Assembly (NCBI RefSeq): GCF_044788715.1
Contig: NZ_CP173170.1
Location: forward strand, 3,224,001 to 3,288,000
DNA from: Methylotuvimicrobium sp018830325
GTDB lineage: Bacteria > Pseudomonadota > Gammaproteobacteria > Methylococcales > Methylomonadaceae
DNA: 64,000 bases
Direction of reading: 5' to 3'
Part shown: positions 1 through 8,902 of the stretch, piece after piece
Numbering within the stretch: the first letter of the stretch is position 1
Layout of the letters: every line of letters starts with the position of its first letter
Notes under the pieces: model-generated
Seen by the model: the letters and a program-made list of their open reading frames with translations, nothing else
What the model was told of the DNA's origin: nothing
Database searches by the model: none
Made by a program: the position numbers and the translations under genes

Positions 1-1244
1 ATTGCGGGTACGTTACAACCGAAACCGACGATCATCGGCACGAAAGATTTTCCCGGCAAACCGATCATCCGCATAAAACGGTCCATCACGAAGGCGGCAC
101 GCGCCATGTAGCCGGAATCCTCCAAAGCGGACAACACCAAAAATAGAAATCCGACAATAGGAATAAACGTCGCGACGACTTGCACCCCTCCGCCCGCGCC
201 TTGAGCGATTAAAACCACTAACCACTCCGGCCAATTCATTTGATTTAATACAAACGCTAAACCATCGACAAAAAATGCTCCGGTCACTTGTTCAAAAAAA
301 TCTATGAAAGCGCTGCCGATATTAATCGTGAACATGAACATCAAATACATCACCAGCAAAAAAATCGGTATGCCTAAAAAGCGATTCAATACCAAGGCAT
401 CAATTCGTTCGGTAGTATGCCGATTTAATTGTTGTGTATGGATCACGAAACGCTGAGTCAATGAATTGACGAATCCATAGCGAGCATCGGCGGCTAGAAT
501 ATCGATCTCGTCATCGGTTTCGGTTTCTATTTGTCGTTGCAGAGCCGCAACAGTCCCTTTGAGTTCATGACCGGCAATTTGTTTAGCTAAAGTGTCGTCT
601 TCGAGCAAACGAACAGTCAACCAACGCAGGTCGCAACGGCGCTGTTCGGCCAGCGGTTGCAATAACGGCGATAACTTGTCGATAGCTTGTTCTAAAGCCG
701 GAGCATAAGGAATATCGAGACTCGGAATGGGCTTATCCTGCGCGGCACGATTAATAACTTCCTTTAAATGCCTTATTCCTTCTCCGGTCGATGCACTGAT
801 TGGTACAACCGGGCAACCCAATAAATTGGAAAGTTCATCAACATCGATCGCCACGCCTTTTAGTCGAGCGGCATCAATCATGTTCAGTGCGATCATCATC
901 GGCACCCGCATTTCCAGGAGCTGAGAAGTCAAATATAGATTACGCTCAATGTTTGACGCATCGACGATATTAATGATCAAATCCGCTTCCCTAGCCGCAA
1001 CATAGTCTCTGGCTACTTTCTCATCGAGAGAAACATCGTCATCGGCCGCTTCCAGGGAGTAGGTACCCGGTAAATCGACCACACGCACGATTTTATGATC
1101 GAAGCGGTATTCGCCGGTTTTCTTTTCGACGGTCACACCTGGCCAATTGCCTACATGCTGTTTAGAACCGGTCAAAATGTTGAACAGGGTCGTTTTACCG
1201 CAATTCGGATTACCGACGACGCCTATCGTAAAATCGATTGCCAT
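1..1244 (-). CDS. feoB: Ferrous iron transporter FeoB, 3'-partial
   Basis: Inner-membrane Fe(II) uptake protein with an N-terminal GTPase. The frame is open from the ATG at 1244 to the window edge, about 414 residues. The N-terminus shows the G1 loop GNPNCGKTT near residue 11, the G3 motif DLPGTYSL and the G4-like NMID. The first membrane-spanning gate segments follow from about residue 285, including IFLLVMYLMFMF. The last visible residues are a VGFGCNVPA stretch typical of the first Gate motif. The start overlaps the stop of feoA by one base (TAATG), so the two genes are translationally coupled. A probable Fur box lies upstream of feoA. About the last half of a normal FeoB lies outside the window. 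Confidence 0.95.
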   Translation of the reverse strand, partial: MAIDFTIGVVGNPNCGKTTLFNILTGSKQHVGNWPGVTVEKKTGEYRFDHKIVRVVDLPGTYSLEAADDDVSLDEKVARDYVAAREADLIINIVDASNIERNLYLTSQLLEMRVPMMIALNMIDAARLKGVAIDVDELSNLLGCPVVPISASTGEGIRHLKEVINRAAQDKPIPSLDIPYAPALEQAIDKLSPLLQPLAEQRRCDLRWLTVRLLEDDTLAKQIAGHELKGTVAALQRQIETETDDEIDILAADARYGFVNSLTQRFVIHTQQLNRHTTERIDALVLNRFLGIPIFLLVMYLMFMFTINIGSAFIDFFEQVTGAFFVDGLAFVLNQMNWPEWLVVLIAQGAGGGVQVVATFIPIVGFLFLVLSALEDSGYMARAAFVMDRFMRMIGLPGKSFVPMIVGFGCNVPA

Positions 1245-1477
1245 TAAATTTTCTCGATCAATAAGACGGAAGCTTCATCCTTACGCAATGTCAATGAAAA
1301 ACCACGCAGTTTTATCTCGACAGGATCCCCCATTGGCGCAAAGCGAGTGACACAAAACTGTGTCCCTGGCGTTAAACCCATCGCCAACAAACGTTTCCGG
1401 TAGGCCTTTGCAGATTTATCGAAGCCGGTAATGCGGCCGCAATCGCCAACGATGAGGTTTTTTAAACTTAAGTTCAT
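1244..1477 (-). CDS. feoA: Ferrous iron transport accessory protein FeoA
   Basis: Small cytosolic SH3-like protein of 77 residues, the usual FeoA length, thought to act with FeoB in Fe(II) uptake. The sequence has the family pattern: an early hydrophobic strand, GDCGRITGF, an RLLAMGLTPG turn and a basic, glycine-containing C-terminal strand KLRGFSLTLRKDEA. It is the first gene of a feoA-feoB pair and its stop overlaps the feoB start. An AGAGG ribosome site lies about eight bases before the ATG. A Fur-box-like palindrome sits about 50 bases upstream, so iron repression is likely. Confidence 0.93.
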   Translation of the reverse strand: MNLSLKNLIVGDCGRITGFDKSAKAYRKRLLAMGLTPGTQFCVTRFAPMGDPVEIKLRGFSLTLRKDEASVLLIEKI

Positions 1478-1522
1478 TCGCTTAGCCTCTTAGTCTTGGA
1501 AACCCAAAACAATATAATAAGT

Positions 1523-1541
1523 AATAATGATTCTCATTAAA
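1523..1541 (-). promoter_or_regulatory. Probable Fur box ahead of feoAB
   Basis: The 19-mer AATAATGATTCTCATTAAA matches the classical Fur consensus GATAATGATAATCATTATC at 14 of 19 positions by eye, including the central AATGA-N3-TCATT palindrome. It lies 46 bases upstream of the feoA start in an AT-rich stretch, a normal place for Fur repression of ferrous iron uptake. The match is direct; regulation is inferred. Confidence 0.75.
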
Positions 1542-1662
1542 TGACTATATCATAACTAGACTTAACGTCAAAACATGGTTTTCCGAACTTGCTTGATATT
1601 GGCGGGTCGAGCGCAGTACGCGTCTCTTGCCTTGATTATTCGTGCATGAGAAAGGTCAAAAT

Positions 1663-1803
1663 AGTCCCTTTTGACCGAGAAACCGTCTAAGAATAAAAGG
1701 TACGGGATGTGTCTATCGAGGACTGCCGTTCACCCAGCACCTAAATTATCTCAGATAGTTAGGAACGAGCATGAAATAACTTCGACAACTATTAGAAAGG
1801 GAG
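1663..1803. repeat. Degenerate family C palindromic element
   Basis: The left end (TCCCTTTTGACCGAGAAACC, then CGTCTAAGAATAAAAGG and GTGTCTATCGAGGA) matches the family C copies near 50.8 and 56.3 kb. The right end GAAAGGGAG mirrors the left TCCCTTT. A broken family B unit (CCCAGCACCTAAATT) starts at 1733. It is non-coding and part of the 912-base gap between feoA and lapA. Confidence 0.7.
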
Positions 1804-1844
1804 ACGGCAGGGAAAACACATTAAAATAACTAATATATCAATAT

Positions 1845-2203
1845 GTTAACCTGTTTCCTGGAACGCTTAGTCAATTTGGTTTAACTTATGGTACCCCTCC
1901 CTGGGCCCCGTTAGGCCGCGCCGAGCACTGGCGATTTTGCCGAGAATAGCCCGCTAGGGGAGCGGCAGGGATGCCGCTCGTTTTCGGAGGGCGAGGGATA
2001 GCCCTTCCGAAAACCCTCGGCAAAATCGTCAGCGCGCAGGATGCAGCGGCCTCCGGGTGTCTTTTCTTTTGGATACTTTTCTTTGGACAAGCAAAGAAAA
2101 GTATCGCGGCGGTCGGTCCGCGAACCGACTCCACATAAACGTCGCGATAGCGACACAAAGCCTTATTTAGGTTTCAAACAAACTAAATCTTATAGTTAAC
2201 CAG
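1845..2203. repeat. Family F element
   Basis: This segment and 24076-24412 share GGGCCCCGTTAGGCCGCGCC, GGATACTTTTCTTTGGACAA and CGCGAACCGACTCCACATAA, followed by a shared CGTCGCGATAGCGACACAAA. Short inverted ends (GTTAACCTG at 1845 and the mirrored AGTTAACCAG at the right) bound it. The spurious frames it contains (for example SRRLCGVGSRTD) recur with the repeat and should not be called genes. Confidence 0.75.
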
Positions 2204-2262
2204 AAAAAAGAATATTTTAACTATTTGATTTTCTATAGTGTTTTAATGAGTTTATCCTGGGG

Positions 2263-2382
2263 GCTCGATTGACAGGTGTCGGCGGCAGGAATAGCAGCCG
2301 TCAAGCTTACATGGATGTATTCACGGCGTCCTTTGACGGACCACCCTGGTGCCGAATTTCTATCTGCGATTAGCATAACCTA
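2263..2382. repeat. Chimeric element: family A left part, family E right end
   Basis: The left part (GCTCGATTGACAGGTGTCGG, then CGGCAGG) is that of family A, the middle is the shared core (CATGGATGTATTCACGGCG) and the right part (GTGCCGAATTTCTATCTGCG) is the family E end. No coding potential is apparent. It ends just before the lapA stop region. Confidence 0.65.
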
Positions 2383-2389
2383 ATTAGGG

Positions 2390-2635
2390 CTATTGACCTT
2401 TTTCGATTTTCTTCATTAATTTTGCATATTGGCTTTTCCATTTAAACGAACTAATACCGGAAACCAATACGCCAATGATAATACCCGCCAGCAACTCTAA
2501 CGTTAAAGCCAAAGTGAGCGGCATCGAAATAGTAAAGAAATAAAAATTAATTTGAACTGAATGAAAATTCAGAATGGAAAAGATCAACGCAACAATGAAA
2601 ATACTGATGAAAATAACGATCGAAAGAAATTTCAT
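2390..2635 (-). CDS. lapA: LapA-family small inner-membrane protein (DUF1049)
   Basis: An 81-residue membrane protein with two hydrophobic segments (about residues 4-24 and 40-62) and a basic, Lys-rich tail. This is the layout of LapA/YciS. In E. coli LapA is linked to LapB in tuning lipopolysaccharide synthesis. The assignment rests on size, topology and position: in enterics and pseudomonads lapA follows ihfB, as it does here 88 bases after ihfB. lapB is not visible; the downstream space is filled with repeats, which is unusual because lapB normally follows. Confidence 0.75.
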   Translation of the reverse strand: MKFLSIVIFISIFIVALIFSILNFHSVQINFYFFTISMPLTLALTLELLAGIIIGVLVSGISSFKWKSQYAKLMKKIEKGQ

Positions 2636-2723
2636 TATTGTCCAATTGTTACGTTGACTGGGGGGATATAACTATCATTGCCTGCTTTATTAAACACTGG
2701 TAAGCAAATTAACGAAACGGCAA

Positions 2724-3029
2724 TTAATCCGTTATTTTGCAATTTTCACGAGACATATCGACTCTGTCTCGAAGCTCCTTACCAGGCTTAAAGTGCGGTA
2801 CATATTTTTTGGGTAAGGCCACCGATTCGCCGGTTTTTGGATTACGCCCCATTCTAGCTTCGCGCTCACGTAACGAAAAACTGCCAAACCCTCTAATTTC
2901 TATTCTTTCATTGGAAGACAACGACTGACTCATCTGTTCGATGATGCATTTGACCGCCAACTCGACATCTTTTAAAGCGAGATGCGGTTGATGTTTTGCG
3001 AGTGCTTCTATTAATTCCGATTTTGTCAC
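2724..3029 (-). CDS. ihfB: Integration host factor subunit beta
   Basis: DNA-bending nucleoid protein, beta subunit of the IHF heterodimer. It has 101 residues, slightly longer than E. coli IhfB (94) because of a C-terminal extension after DRVDMS. Family features are the MTKSELIEALA start, IRGFGSFSLREREARMGRNPKTGE (the beta-arm with the intercalating Pro, given here only as RMGRNPKTGE) and VPHFKPGKELRDRV. It lies 66 bases after rpsA, from which it is separated by a terminator-like hairpin, and 88 bases before lapA. Confidence 0.95.
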   Translation of the reverse strand: MTKSELIEALAKHQPHLALKDVELAVKCIIEQMSQSLSSNERIEIRGFGSFSLREREARMGRNPKTGESVALPKKYVPHFKPGKELRDRVDMSRENCKITD

Positions 3030-3049
3030 ATTCTATCCTGCGAAAATGA

Positions 3050-3083
3050 ATAAAATCAAAAGGGTGCGCACTAATGCGCACCC
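3050..3083 (-). terminator. Rho-independent terminator after rpsA
   Basis: Read on the minus strand, a perfect 9-bp stem GGGTGCGCA/TGCGCACCC with a four-base loop is followed by TTTTGATTTTATT. It begins 12 bases after the rpsA stop, so rpsA and ihfB are partly separable transcripts. Confidence 0.75.
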
Positions 3084-3095
3084 GTCTGCATGACT

Positions 3096-4757
3096 TTACT
3101 TTTCCATTTGCTTGAAGATATCGCCCAAGGTAGGCGTACCCGCAGGCTGTTGAGTATAGTCTTTGAGCGCTTCGGATTCTTCATCCTGATCCTTTGCCTT
3201 AATCGACAAGGAAATCGATTTGCTCTTTTTATCGACACCGATAAATTTCGCTTCGATTTGCTCACCTTCTTTCAGTAAAGTCCGAGCATCTTCAACGCGA
3301 TCTCGTTGAATCTCGGAAGCACGCAGATAACCTTCAACATTATCGGCTAATGTGATAACAGCGCCCTTCGCATCGACTTCTTTAATCGTTCCGTTTACCA
3401 GGCTGCCTTTTTCATGCAGTGCCAGGTAGTTTTGGAACGGGTCTTGCTCAAGCTGCTTAATACCCAGTGAAATACGTTCACGCTCGGCGTCAACTGCCAA
3501 AATAACAGTTTCTACCTCATCACCTTTCTTGTAATCGCGAGCGACTACTTCAGTATCGTCGGTCCAAGAAATATCGGACATATGGACCAAACCGTCAATG
3601 CCCCCATCCAATCCGATGAAAATACCGAAATCGGTGATCGATTTGATTTTGCCGGAGATTTTGTCGCCTTTGTTATGAGTCGCGGCAAACTCATCCCATG
3701 GATTAGTTTGGCATTGCTTCATACCCAACGAAATGCGGCGACGCTCTTCGTCGATTTCCAATACCATGACTTCGACTTCATCGCCCAATTGCACGACTTT
3801 GGAAGGATTGACGTTTTTGTTGGTCCAATCCATTTCGGAAACATGCACCAAACCTTCAACGCCTTCTTCGATTTCGATGAAGCAGCCGTAATCGGTCAGG
3901 TTGTTGACTTTACCGAATACGCGTGTACCGGCCGGGTAGCGGCGAGCAATATTTTGCCATGGATCTTCACCCAATTGTTTCATGCCTAACGAAACGCGGT
4001 TTTTCTCTTTATCGAATTTCAGAACCTTGACTTTGACCTCTTGGCCTATTTCGACACACTCGGAAGGATGACGAACACGACGCCACGCCATATCGGTGAT
4101 ATGCAACAAACCATCAATGCCGCCTAGATCGATAAATGCGCCGTAATCGGTCAAGTTTTTGACGATACCGGTGACTTCGGCGCCGTCATGCAAGGACTTG
4201 AGTAGTTCTTCTCTTTCTTCGCTGTATTCTTTTTCAACGACTGCACGACGCGACAATACGACATTGTTGCGTTTTTGGTCGATTTTAATAACCTTGAATT
4301 CCAGGTCGCGATTTTCTAGAAAAGTCGTATCCCTAATAGGACGAACATCAACTAATGAGCCTGGCAGGAATGCTCTCAACGCGCCTACGGAAACAGTAAA
4401 GCCGCCGCGAACCTTGCCGGTAATGCGACCGGTAATGGTTTCTTCATTCTCAAAGGCCTGTTCCAGTTCGATCCAAGCTTTGTTTTTCTTGGCTTTATCG
4501 CGGGAAAGAAGAGTGGCACCCAGGCCGTCTTCAAATAAATCGAGAGCGACTTCGATTTCATCGCCGACTTCGACTTCCAAATCGCCATCGGCATTCAAAA
4601 ACTGCCATTTAGGGATCACACCCTCTGATTTGGCTTGGGTACTGACGATCACGAATTCATTTTCGATATCGACAACGGTACCCATTAACATTGCACCAGG
4701 ACGCATTTCCGTCTTGGCTAAACTTTCTTCAAATAATTCAGCAAAGCTTTCGCTCAT
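3096..4757 (-). CDS. rpsA: 30S ribosomal protein S1
   Basis: Large mRNA-binding protein of the small ribosomal subunit, needed to initiate on structured leaders. It has 553 residues (E. coli S1 has 557). Six S1/OB repeats are recognisable. Repeats three to five carry the typical G-x-V-x-x-(L/I)-T-(D)-(Y/F)-G-x-F-(I/V) pattern, e.g. GIVKNLTDYGAFIDLGGIDG and GKVNNLTDYGCFIEIEEGVE. Its stop is followed by a terminator and its leader holds a hairpin. It is the seventh gene of the gyrA-to-rpsA supra-operon, downstream of cmk as in many proteobacteria. Confidence 0.98.
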   Translation of the reverse strand: MSESFAELFEESLAKTEMRPGAMLMGTVVDIENEFVIVSTQAKSEGVIPKWQFLNADGDLEVEVGDEIEVALDLFEDGLGATLLSRDKAKKNKAWIELEQAFENEETITGRITGKVRGGFTVSVGALRAFLPGSLVDVRPIRDTTFLENRDLEFKVIKIDQKRNNVVLSRRAVVEKEYSEEREELLKSLHDGAEVTGIVKNLTDYGAFIDLGGIDGLLHITDMAWRRVRHPSECVEIGQEVKVKVLKFDKEKNRVSLGMKQLGEDPWQNIARRYPAGTRVFGKVNNLTDYGCFIEIEEGVEGLVHVSEMDWTNKNVNPSKVVQLGDEVEVMVLEIDEERRRISLGMKQCQTNPWDEFAATHNKGDKISGKIKSITDFGIFIGLDGGIDGLVHMSDISWTDDTEVVARDYKKGDEVETVILAVDAERERISLGIKQLEQDPFQNYLALHEKGSLVNGTIKEVDAKGAVITLADNVEGYLRASEIQRDRVEDARTLLKEGEQIEAKFIGVDKKSKSISLSIKAKDQDEESEALKDYTQQPAGTPTLGDIFKQMEK

Positions 4758-4771
4758 TGTTCTTCTTTCCC

Positions 4772-4798
4772 AAGCTTGTTGTACATAGGCACAAGCTT
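4772..4798 (-). promoter_or_regulatory. Hairpin in the rpsA leader
   Basis: An exact 8-bp inverted repeat (AAGCTTGT/ACAAGCTT) with an 11-base loop lies 15 bases upstream of the rpsA ATG. E. coli rpsA translation is autoregulated through a structured leader. A similar role here is inference from position only. Confidence 0.45.
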
Positions 4799-4817
4799 CA
4801 TGTAAGTTATCAAGGTT

Positions 4818-4848
4818 AAAAAAAAAGCCGCTTAATACTGCTTGCGGC
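4818..4848 (-). terminator. Terminator or attenuator between cmk and rpsA
   Basis: On the minus strand a GCCGC/GCGGC stem with a 12-base loop is followed by nine T residues. It begins 15 bases after the cmk stop, so part of the supra-operon transcript may end here and rpsA probably has its own promoter in the short gap or inside cmk. Confidence 0.65.
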
Positions 4849-4863
4849 GTATGTAAATACTAC

Positions 4864-5520
4864 TCAGCGAATCAAATTTACTATCTGCTCAATGACTGCC
4901 TCGATGGACATATCGGAAGAATCGATAAAAACAGCATCATCAGCCTGCATCAACGGCGCGGCTTTGCGTTGTTGATCGCGGAGATCACGCTCTTCAATCT
5001 CTTGAGTAATAGACGAAAGATTAGCATCAATTCCTTTTTCTTTCAACTGTTTATATCGGCGCATTGCTCTTTCTCCAGCACTAGCCGTTAAAAACACCTT
5101 ATTTTGAGCATCAGGAAATACGACGGTCCCCATATCCCGACCGTCTGCAACTAAGCCGGGCGGCTTTCTAAAATCCTTTTGTTTTTGCAGCAGAACCTTT
5201 CTGACTTCAGGCAAAGCAGCAACCACCGAAGCTGCATTGCCTGTACTTTCAAGACCCAATTGACCGGTGATATCCTTACCATCAAGCTTAACGGTTAATT
5301 CGTCGGCACATTCGAATTCCAATACCATCGCTTTGGCAACTTCCGCAACGACCGCCTCGTCGCTCAAGTCAGCTCCTGCCGCAATGGCAGCAATAGCCAA
5401 TGATCGATAGATCGAACCGCTGTCTAAATAGTGCCAGCCCAGTTTTGTCGCAATTGCTCGACTGACCGTGCCTTTACCGGCGCCGGACGGACCGTCGATT
5501 GTCAATACCGGAACCGACAT
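4864..5520 (-). CDS. cmk: Cytidylate kinase
   Basis: Phosphorylates CMP and dCMP to the diphosphates. The internal ATG at 5520 is chosen because it gives MSVPVLTIDGPSGAGKGTVS, matching the family N-terminus, and forms an ATGA overlap with the aroA stop. A longer reading frame would run backwards into aroA. The protein is 218 residues. It shows the P-loop GPSGAGKGT near residue 10, LDSGSIYR, ADGRDMGTVVFPDA and the arginine-rich lid region RDLRDQQR. It lies between aroA and rpsA as in the conserved supra-operon. Confidence 0.96.
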   Translation of the reverse strand: MSVPVLTIDGPSGAGKGTVSRAIATKLGWHYLDSGSIYRSLAIAAIAAGADLSDEAVVAEVAKAMVLEFECADELTVKLDGKDITGQLGLESTGNAASVVAALPEVRKVLLQKQKDFRKPPGLVADGRDMGTVVFPDAQNKVFLTASAGERAMRRYKQLKEKGIDANLSSITQEIEERDLRDQQRKAAPLMQADDAVFIDSSDMSIEAVIEQIVNLIR

Positions 5521-6839
5521 CAGCCTTGCTCGGACTGCAATTTTAACCCCAGAGACGGAGCGATTTTTATGAACTCCGGAAAGGATGTATTGACGTTTTC
5601 GCAATCGTTGATGACGATTTTTCCGTCGGCTCTAAGCCCGGCAATCGAAAAAGCCATCGCGATACGATGGTCGCCATGCGACTCGACCGAACCCGAACCG
5701 ATTTTTCCGGCTTGAATGATCATTCCGTCCGGCGTCGGCTGCGCATCGATGCCGAGAATTTGCAAACCGTCGGCCATGACTTGAATTCGGTCGGATTCTT
5801 TGACTCTGAGCTCTTCGGCGCCTGTCAAGCGGGTTTGTCCTTCGGCGCAAGCCGCAGCGACAAACAACACCGGAAATTCATCGATCGCCAGCGGAACCAA
5901 TTCCTCAGGAATATCGATGCCTTTCAATGGCGCCGATTTAACATGCAGATCGGCTACCGGCTCTCCACCGACGATACGCTCGTTCAATATTTCGATATTC
6001 GCACCCATCAATCGCAGAATATCAATCACACCGGTACGAGTAGGATTGATACCCACATGATTCAGCACGATATCAGAGCCTGGCGCAATGGATGCTCCGA
6101 CCAAAAAAAACGCCGCTGAAGAAATATCGCTGGGCACATCGATATCGGCCGCCGTAAGTCTGCCTTCGGCAGTAATCGTCACCTTGGCCCCTTCTTTTTC
6201 GACCGGATAGGAAAAGCCGCTCAGCATGCGCTCGGTATGATCGCGTGTCGGCGCCGGCTCGGTAACGCGGGTCGCCCCTTCTGCATACATTCCTGCCAAT
6301 AACAAACATGACTTGACTTGAGCACTGGCCATTGGCATTTGATAATCAATGCCTTTAAGTTTGCCGTCTTGCCCTTTAATATGCAGCGGCGCCGTGCCCT
6401 TTTCCGTCGTTTCAATTACAGCACCCATTTGCGCCAACGGATCGGTAACCCGTTTCATTGGCCTCCCGGACAAGGATTTGTCGCCGGTCAATACCGAGTC
6501 GAAAGCCTGCCCCGCCAACAACCCGGATAGTAAGCGCATCGATGTACCCGAGTTACCTAGATACAAGGGTTTTTGCGGCGCCTTCAAACCGTGTTTGCCG
6601 ACCCCATGAATCGTTAATTCGCCATTTTTCGGGCCTTCGATAACGACACCCATGTCTTTAAATGCCTGCAACGTCGCCAATGCGTCTTCGGCTTCGAGAA
6701 AGCCTTTGACATGCGTGACGCCATCGGCCAGGGAACCGAGCATGATAGAACGGTGAGAAATCGACTTGTCGCCAGGGACCCTTGCCTGCCCATTTAATGA
6801 ACCGCCGGGCTGTACAGTAAAAGTTATCGTTTTAGCCAT
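5520..6839 (-). CDS. aroA: 3-Phosphoshikimate 1-carboxyvinyltransferase (EPSP synthase)
   Basis: Transfers enolpyruvyl from PEP to shikimate-3-phosphate, the sixth step to chorismate. It has 439 residues, normal for the family. Motifs seen are GDKSISHRSIMLGSLADG near residue 23, LGNSGTSMRLLSGLLAG near residue 94, the PTRDHTERML turn, SGRPMKRVTDPL and GDHRIAMAFSIAGL near the C-terminus. The LGNSGTSMR loop has Gly and Ala/Ser positions like many Gram-negative enzymes; I cannot class its glyphosate response safely. It overlaps cmk by four bases and follows tyrA by one base. Confidence 0.97.
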   Translation of the reverse strand: MAKTITFTVQPGGSLNGQARVPGDKSISHRSIMLGSLADGVTHVKGFLEAEDALATLQAFKDMGVVIEGPKNGELTIHGVGKHGLKAPQKPLYLGNSGTSMRLLSGLLAGQAFDSVLTGDKSLSGRPMKRVTDPLAQMGAVIETTEKGTAPLHIKGQDGKLKGIDYQMPMASAQVKSCLLLAGMYAEGATRVTEPAPTRDHTERMLSGFSYPVEKEGAKVTITAEGRLTAADIDVPSDISSAAFFLVGASIAPGSDIVLNHVGINPTRTGVIDILRLMGANIEILNERIVGGEPVADLHVKSAPLKGIDIPEELVPLAIDEFPVLFVAAACAEGQTRLTGAEELRVKESDRIQVMADGLQILGIDAQPTPDGMIIQAGKIGSGSVESHGDHRIAMAFSIAGLRADGKIVINDCENVNTSFPEFIKIAPSLGLKLQSEQG

Positions 6840-6840
6840 T

Positions 6841-7716
6841 TTAATTTGTCAATTGATCGAGAAAACGCTGCCGGGCTTGACCCGCGTATGTGAAGGTTTG
6901 AAAAATCTTCTGGCTATCGTCATTTTCGAGAGCCAGCTCCATCTTATCCAGTTCTTGCTTTAGCTGTTGAATCAGCGGTATTAATTTTTGCTTATTGGCC
7001 AAACAAATATCCAACCACATGGTCGGATCGCTTGAAGCGATGCGCGTAAAATCCTTAAAACCACCGGCTGCGTATTTAAATATTTCGACTTGCTCGTCCT
7101 TACGCCCGAGTAGATCGACCAGCACAAAAGCCAGTAAATGCGGCAAATGACTAGTCGCGGCTAGCACCGCATCATGATGATCGACTTCCATGATCGACAC
7201 GATCGCGCCCAAGCGATGCCAAAACTGCTGCATTGTTGCAGTCGCCTTGGGATCGGTTTGCTCAACCGGCGTGATAATCAGTCGTTTATCGTCGAATAAA
7301 CCGTTCACCGAAGCCGTTACACCGCTTTGTTCGGCTCCGGCAATCGGATGGGCCGGAACAAAATTACACGGCAGGTAACCGAATACTCGCCTAGCGGCAT
7401 CGACGACATTGCCCTTGGTACTGCCGACATCGGAATAAACGGCTTGTTCGGACCAATAAGGCTGCAACTCGCAAAGCACCTTTTCGATCGCGCCAACCGG
7501 CGTCGCAATGATGACGCAATCGGCATCCTTCACGGCTGCTTCAAGGTTTATAAAATACTCATCGATGACACCCAGTCGTCGAGCTTCTTTCAGATTATCG
7601 ATATCTATTTCACGACCGTACGCGACGATGGCCTTACATAAGTCGCGATCGCGTGCGGCGCGAGCTATCGAGCCGCCGATCAGCCCGACGCCAATTAGAC
7701 ACAGCTTTTTAAACAT
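6841..7716 (-). CDS. tyrA: Prephenate (or arogenate) dehydrogenase
   Basis: NAD(P)-dependent oxidation of prephenate or arogenate on the tyrosine branch. The internal ATG at 7716 is preferred: it gives MFKKLCLIGVGLIGGSIARA, with the Rossmann motif GVGLIGGS at residue 9, and overlaps the hisC stop by eight bases. The protein has 291 residues with no fused chorismate mutase. The substrate motif HPIAGAEQSG and the SDPTMW region are present. It lies between hisC and aroA. Substrate preference cannot be read from the sequence. Confidence 0.93.
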   Translation of the reverse strand: MFKKLCLIGVGLIGGSIARAARDRDLCKAIVAYGREIDIDNLKEARRLGVIDEYFINLEAAVKDADCVIIATPVGAIEKVLCELQPYWSEQAVYSDVGSTKGNVVDAARRVFGYLPCNFVPAHPIAGAEQSGVTASVNGLFDDKRLIITPVEQTDPKATATMQQFWHRLGAIVSIMEVDHHDAVLAATSHLPHLLAFVLVDLLGRKDEQVEIFKYAAGGFKDFTRIASSDPTMWLDICLANKQKLIPLIQQLKQELDKMELALENDDSQKIFQTFTYAGQARQRFLDQLTN

Positions 7717-8821
7717 CGGCAAGCACAGCCTGTAACGCCTCGAGACAACGGCTATTTTCGGCGGGCGTACCGATACTAATGCGCAAATGGTCGGGCATTT
7801 CATAATTCGTGACAGGTCTTACAATGACGCCTTTTTGCAACAAAGCCTGGTAAACCCCCACTCCCGAGCGTTTGACATCGACCGATACAAAATTGCCGGC
7901 CGACGGAATCCACTCCAGCCCGAGTTGACGGAATCCATCGATCAACTGCTGCATGCCATCGTTGTTGGTCGCTATCGTACTTTGCAAATGTTCATGATCT
8001 GCAAGCGCCGCTTCAGCCGCCGCCAATGCGAGCATATTATTATTGAAGGGCTGGCGTACTCGATTCAGAAAATCGGCAATCCCCGGATTGGAAAAACTGT
8101 AACCGACACGCAGGCCCGCCAATCCGTAGGCTTTGGAAAAAGTCCGGGTCACGATCAAATTGGGATGGTCAACCAACCAGGCGATTGAATCGGCACGACT
8201 TTTCGGGTCGATAAATTCGTAATAAGCTTCGTCCAAGACGCAAAGCACATGACTCGGCAATGCCGCAATAAATTGGCGCAGCTCATCGGACGCCAATAGG
8301 GTGCCGGTCGGATTATTCGGATTTGCAATAAAAACAAGCCGGGTTTTATCATTGACAGCCGCCAACATCGCATCGAGATTATGCCCGTATGCGCGCGCCG
8401 GAATAACAATGCCGGTCGCACCGACGGCCTGCGTCACAATCGGATAAACCGCGAATGCGTGCTGCGAAAAAATCACCTCATGAGCCGGCGTTAAAAAAGC
8501 TCTGGCCAGCAACTCCAGAATTTCATTTGAACCGTTACCCAATGTAATTTGCGACATTTCGACGCTAAATTTTTCGGCCAACGCGCGTTTCAACTTGAAA
8601 CCGTTACCATCGGGGTAACGCGCCAAATCCGGCAAGCTCGCATTAATCGCCGCCAAAGCCATTGGACTCGGCCCTAGCGGGTTTTCATTCGATGCCAATT
8701 TAACGATATCGCTCAGACCTAATTCGCGTTCGAGCTCTTCGATCGGTTTACCGGGCGTATAAGGTACAAGTCGCTGCACGCCAGGCGTGGCCAAGGAATA
8801 AAAATTATCTGTGATGTTCAT
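7709..8821 (-). CDS. hisC: Histidinol-phosphate aminotransferase, supra-operon type
   Basis: PLP-dependent fold-type I aminotransferase of 370 residues. The start at 8821 gives MNITDNFYSLATPGVQRLVP; the longer frame begins in intergenic DNA. Visible motifs are KLASNENPLGPSP, GNGSNEILELL, FIANPNNPTGT, LDEAYYEF and the Schiff-base lysine in TFSKAYGLAGLRVGY. In this operon position the enzyme (HisHb type) is thought to act broadly on imidazole-acetol phosphate and aromatic keto acids. Its 366-base upstream gap contains nested palindromic elements, breaking an otherwise compact operon. Confidence 0.93.
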   Translation of the reverse strand: MNITDNFYSLATPGVQRLVPYTPGKPIEELERELGLSDIVKLASNENPLGPSPMALAAINASLPDLARYPDGNGFKLKRALAEKFSVEMSQITLGNGSNEILELLARAFLTPAHEVIFSQHAFAVYPIVTQAVGATGIVIPARAYGHNLDAMLAAVNDKTRLVFIANPNNPTGTLLASDELRQFIAALPSHVLCVLDEAYYEFIDPKSRADSIAWLVDHPNLIVTRTFSKAYGLAGLRVGYSFSNPGIADFLNRVRQPFNNNMLALAAAEAALADHEHLQSTIATNNDGMQQLIDGFRQLGLEWIPSAGNFVSVDVKRSGVGVYQALLQKGVIVRPVTNYEMPDHLRISIGTPAENSRCLEALQAVLADV

Positions 8822-8902
8822 TAATAAATATGATTTTAACGTTATCGGCACACGGATGACGCTGATTATCAAGAAGCCTCGACGTTCCGGCGTTTACGCA
8901 AT

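Noticed and set aside
1886..2158. Open frames in family F repeats (1886-2158, 24084-24386) with Arg- and Ser-rich products
   Set aside because: They follow the repeat, appear in two overlapping frames, and lack ribosome sites; the matching peptide at both loci reflects the shared repeat DNA.
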